This document shows, piece by piece, positions 50,522 through 63,010 of a DNA stretch of 64,000 nucleotides (position 1 is the stretch's first letter; the number at the start of each line of letters is the position of its first letter). The position numbers were made by a program, and so were the translations under genes. The DNA comes from Sycobia sp. Sy_11 (lineage: Eukaryota > Arthropoda > Insecta > Hymenoptera > Epichrysomallidae), in assembly GCA_018907035.1 (NCBI GenBank), contig JACCIC010000034.1:1462001-1526000 (forward strand). The letters run 5' to 3'. The notes below the pieces were generated by a model that did no database searches, was not told where the DNA came from, and worked only from the letters and a program-made list of their open reading frames with translations.

Positions 50522-50912
50522 TATTGATTAGACGGTATATTTTAGAATTCCCATAACCATTGTTGTACCGTGTTAGTACTTTATATGGTCCATTGGGTCT
50601 TATATATATCTATACGAATAATACACGTGCTATATGAAATTGATTCCGAACATCTTGAACTTTAAACAAGCTCACATGGCTTTCGTGTGTGCAATTGTAT
50701 CTCTAAGTCTTTCTTCCTGTACGTATTCATCAAAGAATCTGGATAATGATCTAGTTAATTTTATCTTCTTTGGAATATAAAGATTTCTCTTTTGACGTTC
50801 AGCCAAATTCTGCCATAATAGTAATGTCACATCGTGCTCGATACCGACCCTCCATTTGCTTTATATTCTCATGAAATTTTTCACCTTCTTCTGAATCGGA
50901 CTTTCTCAACTT
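50522..50912 (-). pseudogene. Second unidentified minus-strand coding relic
   Basis: Minus-strand translation from 50909 gives RKSDSEEGEKFHENIKQMEG then RYRARCDITIMAEFG before a stop. The adjacent frame continues LAERQKRNLYIPKKIKLTRS and SRFFDEYVQEERLRDTIAHT. A third piece near 50670-50525 reads FKVQDVRNQFHIARVLF and, past a stop, RPNGPYKVLTRYNNGYGNSK. The order and overlap suggest one ancestral reading frame broken by indels. Weaker coding-like sequence may extend to about 51300. The acidic SDSEEGE segment recalls proteins from insect mobile elements, but I cannot name the family. Confidence 0.4.
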
Positions 50913-52057
50913 TTAAGCAAAGCGATCAAGGTGAGTACTAAAAAAGTATTATTTCAAATTCATGAGACTGCCGGATTTGTTATAATTTTCTATTATCCCG
51001 CTAACAATATTTTTAAATATTCACTGATTATATTTTCAAGGAAGTTTTCTACAATGTTTTTAAAAATTATTCTGGACTTTTTTTATATGCATCATTTTTG
51101 TAACTAAATTGTCGTCTTTCAGTAAAATGCGAATCGAAGGGTCATCATATATACATTATCTCAGTTTAACTTATACAATTTTGGAAAGATCCTATTTACA
51201 TATATCCTCTGCTATATTAAGAGTTTTAACACATTCTTTCATAAGACTCAATTTGATGTACAATTTGAGCTGTGAGGATCTTAGACAATGTAACCAATCG
51301 CTACATGATTATATTGATTAAAGTAGACTCGAAAGACCTTATTTAGAGTTCGTTTGTTCTGATGTCATTTTTTTTGACGATGTTGGGTGCTCCACATTCG
51401 TAACAAAATATAGATTCTTTTTAAACGTAAAACAAAATTATTACGAATATCGTTTGAAAATAAATAATACGTAAACAAATAAAGATTAGAGTCTAGCTAT
51501 CTGTGCAAATTAAAACACAACACTAGTGATTTCGAATTTGAAGTACTGATTTAATTTAAAATGAAAAGTTTACTTGTATTGCGATCTAATGATCTTTCTA
51601 GAATTAGGATTTTAATAGAATGTTCTTATAGAATTTTCTTAGAAAGAAATAATTTTCTAAATCATGCCATTAATCTTGCATTGGCCTTTTATATCTAGAA
51701 GTCTTATTTCTCATGTTATAGCTATAAGTTCCGTATTGCGTTCTAAGACTATTTTTTTTATAAACCTATGTTATTAATCATATATTCGTCTTCTCATCAT
51801 TAAATAATTATTAATATCTACAATTTAGTAAACCTTTTCTCAATGTATCCATACATATTATATAAGTGAAAAATCAGCAGTCTCCGATGAACAGCACAGC
51901 AGCACAGCACTCGCACTTCAACCAATCATCCGCAAAAAGTTAACTTTCTTTGGGCTTAAAATAAATTAGAACTCGCTTATATTAATGCCAATGTAGTTGC
52001 TATCGGCTATTCTGAGAAAGGAGTAAAATATATATAATAGATGAAATGATATATATG

Positions 52058-52059
<2 letters not shown>

Positions 52060-52109
<50 letters not shown>
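52060..52109. repeat. (TA)n array
   Basis: About 25 units ending about 60 bases before the terminal Shab exon. Confidence 0.97.
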
Positions 52110-52111
<2 letters not shown>

Positions 52112-52170
52112 CTATATATACATATGTAATATTAGTAAGCCAACTAAACATGTGTGATCTACTTTTTCAG

Positions 52171-52493
52171 AGGAGAAACAGGTGCGTGACGAAACAACTC
52201 AGGAGAACAAGAACAAGAGAGCTTTCGAGGAGCTGCGCGCCTTGAAACTGAAGCCACGCTTTAAGGACCCGCTTGATTCCCAGCAGCAGCAGCAGCAGCA
52301 GCAACAGAACAGCAACCAATCGATACTCCTCAGCTCGCTCAGGCCTCAGCGGTCCTCGAAGAAGCTCAGTATTCAGATAGACAAGCGTAGTCTGCAGCAG
52401 CAGCACCAGCAGTCGATCGCAGCTGGCAGACCAAGCCCGGGGCCGAGCACCCACTGTCTTCCCCAGGATCACCATCATCGGTCGACATCGTAG
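52171..52493 (+). CDS. Shab: Shab terminal coding exon
   Basis: This is the last recognisable Shab exon, after CTTTTTCAG. The first two bases complete a split Glu codon, giving EEKQVRDETTQENKNKRAF and then a conserved-looking block with FEELRALKLKPRFKDPLDS. A run of nine Gln, a basic SSKKLSIQIDKRSL block and a His/Gln-rich end follow, with a TAG stop at 52491-52493. No GT donor is needed in this frame. The same frame is open again for 86 codons after the TAG (see findings), so the biological C-terminus should be treated as provisional. Long minus-strand frames over the CAG repeats are shadows. Confidence 0.9.
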
Positions 52494-52915
52494 TGCATAC
52501 GAGCCGAGGCAAAACCTCCAGCTGCGTCGGCAGTGCCTGCGCCGACCCCGAAAGGAGAACTCGGCTCTGCGCGCACGCGCGATTCGACGACGGATTCGTT
52601 CTCCTTCGCCCCCTCCTCCTGCTCTTCCCATCTGTACCTCTGTGTTTCCATTTTTATTCTCTCGTTTTGGCGGGACGAACTGAATGTTGAGCCACGGGCG
52701 TTTCGTTACTCCTCTCTGCTCCTCGGCGCCCAATACTCCGAGCAGAGAATGTAAGCAATGTTGAATATTTTTTGTTAAAGATGTAAATATAAAATAAGAG
52801 GCACCGATTAGTGTATAAAGATTCGTTTTCTAGATTTGTAGCACTTGTTAAGTTTTGCATTTAATTTTATATATGTATATATGGAATAAAATAAATCGCA
52901 TCGGGAATGCGCTTG
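52494..52915 (+). other. Shab: Probable proximal 3' UTR of Shab
   Basis: This sequence follows the TAG stop. It is GC-rich up to about 52750 and then turns AT-rich. The end point is set only by the nearby poly(A) signals. Kv2 genes often have much longer 3' UTRs, so the true end may lie farther downstream. Confidence 0.4.
52885..52895 (+). terminator. Candidate overlapping poly(A) signals
   Basis: Two overlapping AATAAA hexamers (52885-52890 and 52890-52895) lie about 390 bases after the Shab stop. They are the first canonical signals after it. There is no clear GT-rich element before the TA array at 52967. Confidence 0.4.
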
Positions 52916-52962
52916 ATTTCAGTTATACAAGGATATTAAAATTAATATCCACCATTTTTTGG

Positions 52963-52966
<4 letters not shown>

Positions 52967-53008
<42 letters not shown>
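52967..53008. repeat. (TA)n array
   Basis: About 21 units just after the candidate poly(A) signals. Confidence 0.97.
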
Positions 53009-53011
<3 letters not shown>

Positions 53012-53133
53012 AACTTTTTGTAAATATACATTATCGTTATATTCACTTTCGTAAGTCGGTTTTTCAATTTTTTATAAATGAATACCTTTTTGAAAAGGGT
53101 ACGAAGTGATTCTATAAATCTACAATGGAAACT

Positions 53134-53137
<4 letters not shown>

Positions 53138-53176
<39 letters not shown>
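53138..53176. repeat. (CA)n array
   Basis: About 19 CA units. Confidence 0.95.
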
Positions 53177-53178
<2 letters not shown>

Positions 53179-53935
53179 TGGAATGCTTTAATATAACATT
53201 CACTTCGTCCCACCGCACGATTCTTGTAATATTATACTAGCGATTTTTATTACTTATATAAATCTATAAGTCACTTATTAAATGCAAGCTTTTAGATAAC
53301 TATATGAAAATGTTCGATTTAAAATTAAATCATTTGATAGCTTTGAATAATCATTTTTTAACGAATGTATTGTATTATTATTCCTGCATTGTCAACAAAC
53401 TTCTTTTCATTTTATTTCTCTGTACCTACATTATTCTTTAAAGTAATGGCATAATTTTAAACTTGTAAACGTTATTTCGGCGCTTTATGCCACTTTTTCA
53501 GCTATATTGTCTCGTTTAGGAGAAAATTATCATAATTAGGCTCCCGTACATTTGCTATATAGTAGCTCAAGCTGAATTTAAGAGCAAGCAAAACAATGAT
53601 GTATTCAACATGAGTTTGTAAGCTTCGTCCACTTGCAGAGTCTTGACTCAATGCTAATTATACTTCCAAATAAAAGAAAAAAGATCATCCGACTGCGAAA
53701 AAGGTTTATGTATAATTTGTAATATAAAATGATATCAAATTAAAACGAGAGAATTCAGAGCGCGTGCAAAAAATGCGAAGTAGTGCGTAAATGGAGTTTT
53801 GACAAAAAACAGTAGAGAAGAATAAGTGGAAAAACGTTACAATAAAAAAGTCTCCCCTTTAGAGATTCACCGTAGCATATCCCAAAGTACATACCAAATC
53901 TAGTTTGCAATATTTGAGATACCTGCAGCTAGAAA

Positions 53936-53939
<4 letters not shown>

Positions 53940-53992
<53 letters not shown>
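53940..53992. repeat. (TA)n array
   Basis: About 26 units. Confidence 0.97.
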
Positions 53993-53995
<3 letters not shown>

Positions 53996-54233
53996 ATGCA
54001 TATATATAAATATACATACTCACTTAGATAATCTCCCTTGTAAAATATATGTGTTATAGCGGCTCGACTGTGTTAACGATAAATTTACGAGATAGTTATT
54101 AAGGTATAAGAAATATATAAATAAAGAAAATGACGAGTATAAAGTCTAAGCGAAGACACACAGACTTAGGTAATAATAATGGATTCGATCAAATATGTAC
54201 ATTTCAGCCAGGCTTCCGAATTTAATTAGAGAG

Positions 54234-54237
<4 letters not shown>

Positions 54238-54287
<50 letters not shown>
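54238..54287. repeat. (TA)n array
   Basis: About 25 units, 245 bases after the previous array. Confidence 0.97.
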
Positions 54288-54291
<4 letters not shown>

Positions 54292-55517
54292 TCGATCCTT
54301 TTACCGCGTGTTGCACAATCTTTTTTTCCGGTTTCTAAAATACTTCATGTGTATACCTTATATAGACCCGATGCAATTAAATTCCCTAGATGAGCATTTT
54401 ACGTAAAAAGCAACAAAACTGTCCTAAAAATGAAGGAAAGAAAAAAAATCACACAAATGCCGCGCGTCACGCGATGCCCGCCGCTCGCAACACTGTAAAA
54501 TATAATATCGAGGCTTTGCGTGATATCCCCGGTTATTTAAATATATCCTGTAAGTTGCACAGATTCTTGTTTTTTCAATAGACCCCCACCCTCGAGCGTC
54601 AACGAAGGACCGAAGCTATATGTATATACGGTAAAAACGCTCGCTGGACGAGAGATTCATCATCAGGCGCACTGTTTTTAAACGGCATTTATGTCATCGC
54701 ACAGAGAATGATATATTGTTATGTATACACTTATACACATTGCTCAATACGTAAACCAAAAGCATAATATATAATAGACACCCTACAAGTATAGCGAATT
54801 AACAACCTTTATTCCCTTCCACACCAAGTCGTTCCCAATCGATGTCTCCCCCGGCATACAGGCTCAGACGCTTTAAAGAACTGAATGCGAATAACTCGCC
54901 TGTGAATGTCTAAGTCAAAAGTAAAAGTGAAAATATGAAAACGAAAAGACAAAGTTAGTGACTCTTACTTTGACGACGAAATCTGAAAGAGGAGGAAAAA
55001 TAGTTCAAGTCACCTACATCTGTAATAGCCAGTTTCTTTAGGTATTTTCAAATTTTAGTTATTATAAGATAACATCAACTGAGAATAACTACATCACCTG
55101 CGAACATCTATACACAGCTACATTTGACTCATATATGTAAATTGTTCTCCTCTTTCAGTATTCGTATTTAAAACTGGCTTTTTAATTTGAAAATGAAACA
55201 TCTTTTGTCTTCACAATTTTTTTATTTAGACTTTTCCAAGCGTGCTTTTTTGGTGGTTTTTTGAAAGTGAATCCTGTAAAGATAAGTCATGCTGTCTCTT
55301 CCGTTTGCGAGGCGCTTTTCTCTCTGTCAAAGTTAGCAAATTAGCAATAAAAGCGATTATTATTATCTAACTTATAGACGAAGCACACGATCGAAGTATT
55401 ATAAATGAAAAAATATATATATACATTATCAAAGCGCGAGAAGTGTTCGCGATAATTTTTCTACGTTCGCGATCAACGTGTAAGATTTTTAGCTAAATGT
55501 TGCCGCCTAAGGTGGAG

Positions 55518-55519
<2 letters not shown>

Positions 55520-55560
<41 letters not shown>
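55520..55560. repeat. (TA)n array
   Basis: About 20 units. Confidence 0.97.
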
Positions 55561-55565
<5 letters not shown>

Positions 55566-56293
55566 CATTATAAAGTATATCGCAATGCGTATTATTAGAC
55601 ATGTAGAGAACATCCTTTCATTTCAACATATAGAAAGCAAATGCCGATGTGGAATATTAATACCATGAGAAGTCAAATAGAAAGAGCGTGGAAGGATTGT
55701 GTTCGAGCGTTCTGTGGTCCAGTAGTTGCTTCAAATCTAAAAATTATATTATAAGCGTAGATCCCCGTGGAGCTTTAGTTGTCGCACAGCCGTACGCAAA
55801 ACTCACTTGCATATTTTATCGAAGAAGTACGTTTTTGACAACAAAGCATTCGAGATTGCCTTCCAAGTTTACATTCCAGATAAAAGCTTTGTTTCACGCC
55901 GATTTAAAATCCAACCCGACTTTTTATGCGAGAAACATATTGACAAGATATTTTCCAATATATTTCTAAGATATTTAAAGTTTTACATCATTTCTCAAAG
56001 AATAAACTTTTTCAATGTTTGTATCGATATTTCATATATATATCAAATAAAATTATTCATTTATTGAAAAACATACATTTTACGACGCCGTATCGAATGC
56101 TACTCTCGTTATCTATAAACAATGAATTATAAATTAATTATTATGTATATATATACTTTAAAAAAAAAACTTATATTAAATATGTATAATAAATATCAAT
56201 TTTTTGTGACAAGAAGGTATAATGTATATTAAAGCTAATTGTTTCACGGTTGCCTTTTGTCATCAAAAAAAAAAAAAAATATATCGCTTTCGT

Positions 56294-56402
56294 TTCAAGC
56301 AATTACTGGACTGCAACATAAAGAATTATGCTTCGAAGCCTGATTTACGAATGGCTGTGTTATTATTGCGAATATATACATAATATAAATAAATATATAA
56401 AC
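56294..56402 (+). repeat. Dispersed repeat, copy 1
   Basis: It starts TTCAAGCAATTACTGGACTG and includes AAAGAATTATGCTTCGAA. It is closely similar over about 80 bases to 62860-62940, same orientation, followed in both by TTATTATTG(C/T)GAATATATA and AATATAAAT-type sequence. Confidence 0.6.
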
Positions 56403-56637
56403 AAAAATATATATATATATATAATTTGACATAATACATAAATACGTGATCTCATGGGTACGAAATGAGGATTGTCGTTAAGATTAATATTGACAGAATA
56501 AAATATAGTAAGATAAATAAAATAAATATGTTTCTCGTCCTGCATCTGTCTCTGCGACGCCCATTGAGCAATTGACTAGTAAGCGTGAAATAAGATCAGG
56601 TACATAATAAACCTCGGCGATTCGTTTGTATAAAAAT

Positions 56638-56667
56638 AACACACACACACACACACATACACACACA

Positions 56668-56755
<88 letters not shown>
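56638..56755. repeat. Long (CA)n array
   Basis: A 118-base array with two TA-type interruptions near 56658 and 56674. The distal 80 bases are pure CA. Confidence 0.97.
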
Positions 56756-56759
<4 letters not shown>

Positions 56760-59700
56760 AATTCATAGATTAATTTTGTGCCTCGTGTAAGTGTCTGCGC
56801 ATGCTTTTCCCCTACCCTCCGACCGGATGTGTTTTTCCTGAAAAAAGAAGTATAAAAGAAAGCAAACAGATTTTAAAAAGCTATTAAAGTAAATAACACA
56901 CATTTAATGAAAATTCATAGCACTCGCGCGTTGCAGAAAAGCGATATGTGATATGTTACTGTCGCCGATCGTCCGCCTAAGTAATAAAACGAAAAAATAA
57001 AAAATAAAATATTCAAGAGCCGCTACAGAATTCATTATGCAATGGCGTCTTCGTTGTTGTTTGTAAAATAAATTAAATCTAAGTCTACCCATACACAAGC
57101 AACCGAACACGAATGATTAGTGCAAATTCAAAAATTCGTTCCAATTGCCACAGCCTTTGCGAGATTTTTGTACGTTTGAAAATCAATTGTTAAAAAATCA
57201 ATTTTTATCCTTATAAAAGAAAATTGCTGTAGTTTAGGTTATTGACGAGCTAATCATTTGTTTGTCTTATACATTTAAGCGTAAATTGGCAATCAAATTT
57301 TATGCACATTCGACTTATACGTATTATTGTAAGAGTATAAATTTTAAAATATTTAAATTAATCATATTCTATAATAATTCATTTGAACGATTTTCGTAAT
57401 TTATATAAAGTATCGAAATTATTAATACTATAAGTCTTACGAAATAATGAATTATGACAAACATTAATACTAAACCGTTCATCTAGATCAATTTTTGAAA
57501 AATATTAATTATTAAAATAATGGAAAAAGATCTAACATTCAAGGAGTGTAAAAAAAACAATTTTTACCAATAGGATAATGCCAATTGAAAGTATATGTAA
57601 AACGAACTTTCATATTTTGTAACTATAAAATATTTTTTATAAAAATTTCGTTCTAATTATTATCAAGTGTTAACTAAATAACTTTAAAGTAATGCTTACA
57701 GAAATGAGCAGCCAGAAAGTTAAAAAATGTTATTATATACAAATATACTATACAAATTTTTAAAAATCATGTTCAAGGCAAAGCTTTATATAAATAGTTT
57801 ATAAAAACTACGCAATTTTAGCCGTTGAGAAAAAGAAAACTTTACGATTTTATAGTTATTTTCGTCAAAATGGAATACTTTAATGAATATAGCAATGTAA
57901 TTTTAGCTTAAAATAAACTTTCAAGTACATACCTCAGAGAACTCATAATTTTATATACCGAATAAAAACTGCAAGCCAAGACGGCAAGCTGAATTAAACA
58001 TATGGCAGTGATCGAATTTTTCAATTTGTATTAATTGCTCGTCCCTGCTTCGGTGAACAGAACTCCACGTGACGACGGTATCGAGGAAAAAATGTATCTC
58101 GAATTTTGTTTGCTATATTCGACGTCATCGGAAGTGGAAATATAGATATCTTTATACGTTAGAAGTGCGGTGATTCATCAGTGAATGTTCCCCGCAGTAG
58201 TTAATACGTCAAAAGAACTTAAAAGAAATTAGTCGTTTATAATAACAGAACTATAATTTGTAGATGGACTGGAACGATTTTTTATAAGTTTTTTAACCAT
58301 TCAAAATATCTCTATCGTATCGTTAATAAGCTTTAAGTTTTATTAAAAATCCAATGTTTCAAGATTCATTTAAATCAAGGAAATTTACAATTTGTTTATA
58401 GTTTTTTTTTTCATATTACTCACCTTTCGTTCATTAAAACGATTGTTTCGGTGTTCTGCATATGGAACGTAAACTCAAATATCTTTAAAAAAATCGAGCC
58501 AGTCAGTCTTCAAAAACAAGACAAAAAAACAAGAAGGAAACTGATAACTAATAACAAATAGGAAAAAAATGTCGATCGATGCGAATATAAAAGATTAAAG
58601 AAGTATCGCAGTAAAAGAAAATGTCGATGTTAAAAATATTCACGTTATAATCGTTGTTGAGATTTAACATTTACTTTTGATTTGTATTATCGTGTATAAT
58701 CATGCAGCGCTGATTCTTTACGAAGCTACGGACGTGATTCGTTAACGTCGTACCGCAATATATATTATAAAATACTGTTGATAGATTTCAGGAGAAAGTG
58801 TTTTCGGAAATGAAAACATAGAGTATACAAATAATTATGAGCTACAAAAACATTCAAGAGTAATTCGTGAAAAATGAAATAGTACTGCAATCGTACTTAG
58901 GTATAATAATAAAATATACTGATCATTATAATAATGATTAGTTGTTTCTGATCTACAGAAATTATCAAATCTATATAATTTAAAGCCTATCGTACGCAAT
59001 CATATAATTATGAAAAGCGCCGACTCCCAATTAATTTATTTTGGTTGAGCACCTTCTAATAATCATATTTTGTATTTAAATTTTATAAATAGTTTATAAT
59101 TGTTAAGTTTACTAGGTCAAAACGATTTTATTAGTGATTAATTTTACAGAGAAATGTTCGGTAAAATCAAATATTAATTTATTTTACGGAGGACGTAGCG
59201 AGGAAAGAAAGCTTTTTTCTGAAAATTACGATGTATTGAATATATATTAGCATTCATTTATAATTTCATATCTTTAAAAAAAATAAAAATCGATCTCTAG
59301 CTTTTATTATATTCACTTCGTTGTTGATTCTCATATTGCAATAACGTTTTATTAACAATAAATTTGTTTCTTTTACTGAATAGGCCATCATAATGTGTTT
59401 TTGCATCTGTCAACTTATCTCATTTTCCCAAAATCTTTCTTGAATTTAAAATGTCTAGTATTTTCATTGAGAAACAATTAAATATATCTAAAGGTTGCAA
59501 ATAATCTAGTTAATTAAAAATATCTGTGACTTGCATAAGTTATTGCCACTGAAATAAATATGAGTATGTTAATAGTATTTCAATATAAAGTATTTAATTT
59601 CTCAAGCAATATGAAATGTAACGACTAGTCACAAAAAAATAAAATAAAATAAAACTTACTGATTTTGGTACAAAGTTTTAAACTAATAAAATGATTAACA

Positions 59701-60856
59701 ATTTTTGTGTATGTTTCCTTCTTAGTCACCTGGTGGGCTAATTAGTAAGATGACAGATGACCTAATTTTAAATGTATGACGACAAGCCGATTGTAAGATT
59801 ATAACTTATAACGTTGTTAATCAATTTTATTAATTTAAATGTAAATATATTTATATTAAAATCAATAAATTCAGTTGTGTTTTGAAGTTTATTTCTGTTT
59901 GTTTTGAGACAACTTTTAATAACTCTTTTATGTTCTTGTAGTTAAATAAATTTCGAAAAATATAGTAATGGTTTAAAAATATCACTTTTTTAACGGATAT
60001 GTATAAATATTTTATGACAATTTGTATCATATTATACAGCAAGATGAAGGCTAAGTAACGAGGTGAAAAAAAAATTTCATCTAAGTGCAGCAAATTTCGA
60101 CCATGGAAACTAGTTAACGCAATTATTTAGACGCATATCATCCTACCCGCACGAATACACAGGGCTCCTGCTAATAGACCATAATGAAAAGGTAATTATT
60201 AAGGAGTGCCCTCTTTCCCTCGTATATATAAACAAGACAAGCGTATACTGCATTAAATCTCTTGTGCGCGCCCCTAATAGTTTACCTAATATTTTGCTCT
60301 CCGCCCTCGATGCAAAAGCAACCGCTTTTGCGCATACTAATAACCATTTACCCCTGACGGTCCGTATTTCCTCTAAATTTAGATGCGCAGTAAGGAAAAA
60401 TTTAAGTGAAGAATTTCATCGACAAAAAGAATGTATACCACCTACAACTTTGCTTAAATAAAGTATCCTATATGTATCCACGCGATAGTCTTTACGTGCG
60501 AAATAGCGATAAAAATCCGTGCAAGTAAAATTTAAAATATTCAAACGGGATGTAATGAAGAAGAAAATGACGAAAACGATATTTTCTATATTTAATCTTA
60601 CTGTGAATTTAATTGAACATCGTATTTCTGAATCGAGTTCATGAGCGCTAACGGCGATCAAAGTATATAGAAAATCTGATCGCGCAAATCTTTATTACAT
60701 AGTAAGCTCTATTGCAGCATTTTGCTCTACCAAAAGCACAAAAATTATGTAACAACAATTACGCAGAAGTTTTAAAATTATTAATTCCGTACGCCTAATA
60801 TGCAAGTTTGAAATTTTATTCCCAATGTTCCTTCATGGAACCTAGAAGTTTCGTTG

Positions 60857-60859
<3 letters not shown>

Positions 60860-60929
<70 letters not shown>
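60860..60929. repeat. (TA)n array
   Basis: About 35 pure units, one of the two longest TA tracts in the window. Confidence 0.97.
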
Positions 60930-60933
<4 letters not shown>

Positions 60934-62859
60934 ACATACAAATATGGAAGGCGCAATTCTATATATTTTTTTAAGAACCGTTCATTAACGTCTGTGAACT
61001 GTTCTTTTCGTTCATTTCCAAGATATCGAAGAAAGAGGAATTGTGCACAGACCAATCAATACTATCGAGGTAGATGAAACGTCGTTTCGCTGAGAGCAAA
61101 TATAATACTATCTGTCTTCTTTGTTGAAAGTACGCAATACGAAATTATATTAAGCAATGCAAATTAACGATTGGAAGAAAAAAAACCTGAACGAAGTCCT
61201 TTATTTCGAAGCTTTTAAAAGCCGCGCGAGTCGCGGACCTTTTAAAGGTGCGCGTTATCGCGCGCACGTACGTTGGGGGGCAGAACACAGTCGTTCGCCG
61301 CGGCCAATGCAAGAATTCCGAGGTGCTATTTATGTACATGGCGCATACGTTTTTATTTTTGCAAGATGATAATATACGAGTTTCTTTGTCAACGGGAAGC
61401 TGTTTTAAAGGGGGCAAAAAATATGTAAGAAAGAAAAATGAACATTATAGCGCTTTTACGTGCCGTACCTGAGGAAGAAATAATGCTAAATGCGACTTGT
61501 TTTATCATACATATTATTTATAATATATAACACCGTGTTATATCATGTATAATTTTTTATTTGTTTTTAAATGATGTTTTTTAATGCGATAAATTTTGAA
61601 CACTCATTGATACCTGACTAATTTGGTAACTCGGGCATTGTAATAACTACCCACATCTCGAACGGTACCAGTAATTTTTAAATAAATTTGTGCTCGAAAA
61701 AATAAACGTTTATATTCATTTCCTCTTTCTAACTATATATAAATAATAAATATTCACATGTTATGCAAAAGAAACATATTTTCATATATTTTAAATATTT
61801 AAAATTACCTCCATTACCATAAAAATATACAATATAAGCATAATTCCAATGAATCATTTTCTACAAATTAGATTAGATTACGATGTAACAGAATCATTAT
61901 TTTTGTATTTCAGGAATAAAATTTTAATTGTTTATAACACTACGTATTCTTTTGTCTAATACTGACATGCAATTCAAACACTGGAATAACTAGACCTTTT
62001 CAAAGATATTATCTTTTATTATAAAGGCACTGTCAATTACTCGAATATTTTAACATAATGCTACAGGTAAAGCCAACATATCCCTAAATTTTAATAAAAT
62101 TTAAAATGCATTTGCAGTTTTATTAGCTCTCATTTATAGATCAGTTAATGTAGTTTAATTTATATTCCACAAAGGATAATGGATAATGTAATAGTCCTAA
62201 TTTCTGAATTTCATCTTAAACTGATAGATGAAATAGTTAAAATTAATTGCTTAAAATATTTGATACATTTATTTTCGTTCCTGAATTTATGTAAAATTTA
62301 ATAATAGCAATCCGATAAAAAAATTTACAAATGTGACAATGTCGGTTGAAGTTGTGTACAATAATTCTAAACTTCAAAAGAAATCAATTTCTAACTAGAA
62401 TATGAAAAAGATCATTACAAATATATATTTCAAATATTTTAGAGAGTTGTGACATATTTATAGTTCAAGTAAATTAATTATTAAGTGAATATTATTGACT
62501 TTCTATACTCTTAAAAAACGTGATATACAGTGACAGCTTTTTCTCTTACTTTTCTTCTTTATTTATACTAATAGTAATAAATATCAAAAATTACTAAATA
62601 CTAAATGATTTATGTGAAATATCTTTTAATAAGGTCAGCCTCACTTCATTTCATTCAATATTTTTTATTTTACTTCATTAATAATATTTTTAAATAGCGT
62701 ACTATTTCTAGAAAATAATATTTCATGATAGTATAGTTATCAAAATCTATGTTTCTTTTATAGGCATTTTATACTGATTACAGGATGAAAATTTCAACAA
62801 TATATTATATTTTTTAAGAATTCAAACTCATTGGCTTATTAGAATAAATATTTCTATAT

Positions 62860-62930
62860 TTTCAAGCAATTACTAGACTACGACATAAAGAATTATGCTT
62901 CGAAATCTGATTTCACATATATTATTATTG

Positions 62931-62985
<55 letters not shown>

Positions 62986-63010
62986 AATGAATATATAAAT
63001 AAATATATAA
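62860..63010 (+). repeat. Dispersed repeat, copy 2, with TA expansion
   Basis: This is the second copy of the 56294 repeat. It differs by scattered substitutions, and its tail has expanded into a TA array (62934-62981) where copy 1 has only a short AT stretch. Confidence 0.6.
62934..62981. repeat. (TA)n array
   Basis: About 24 units within repeat copy 2. Confidence 0.97.

Larger units (their letters stand above)
42770..52170 (+). other. Last Shab intron in the window
   Basis: This 9.4-kb intron contains a minus-strand coding relic at about 50522-50912, an inverted-repeat-bounded segment at 48732-49548, and TA arrays at 45200-45239, 49635-49684 and 52060-52109. The remainder is unique AT-rich DNA without supportable genes. 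Confidence 0.65.

Noticed and set aside
52167..52733. 188-codon minus-strand frame over the last Shab exon
   Set aside because: It is antisense to CAG repeats and GC-rich Shab sequence (poly-Leu). It shows no independent domain and the plus frame is clearly coding.
55688..56067. Two overlapping plus frames as a possible gene
   Set aside because: No recognisable domain. The frames overlap each other, so at most one could be real, and no splice or start evidence was found.
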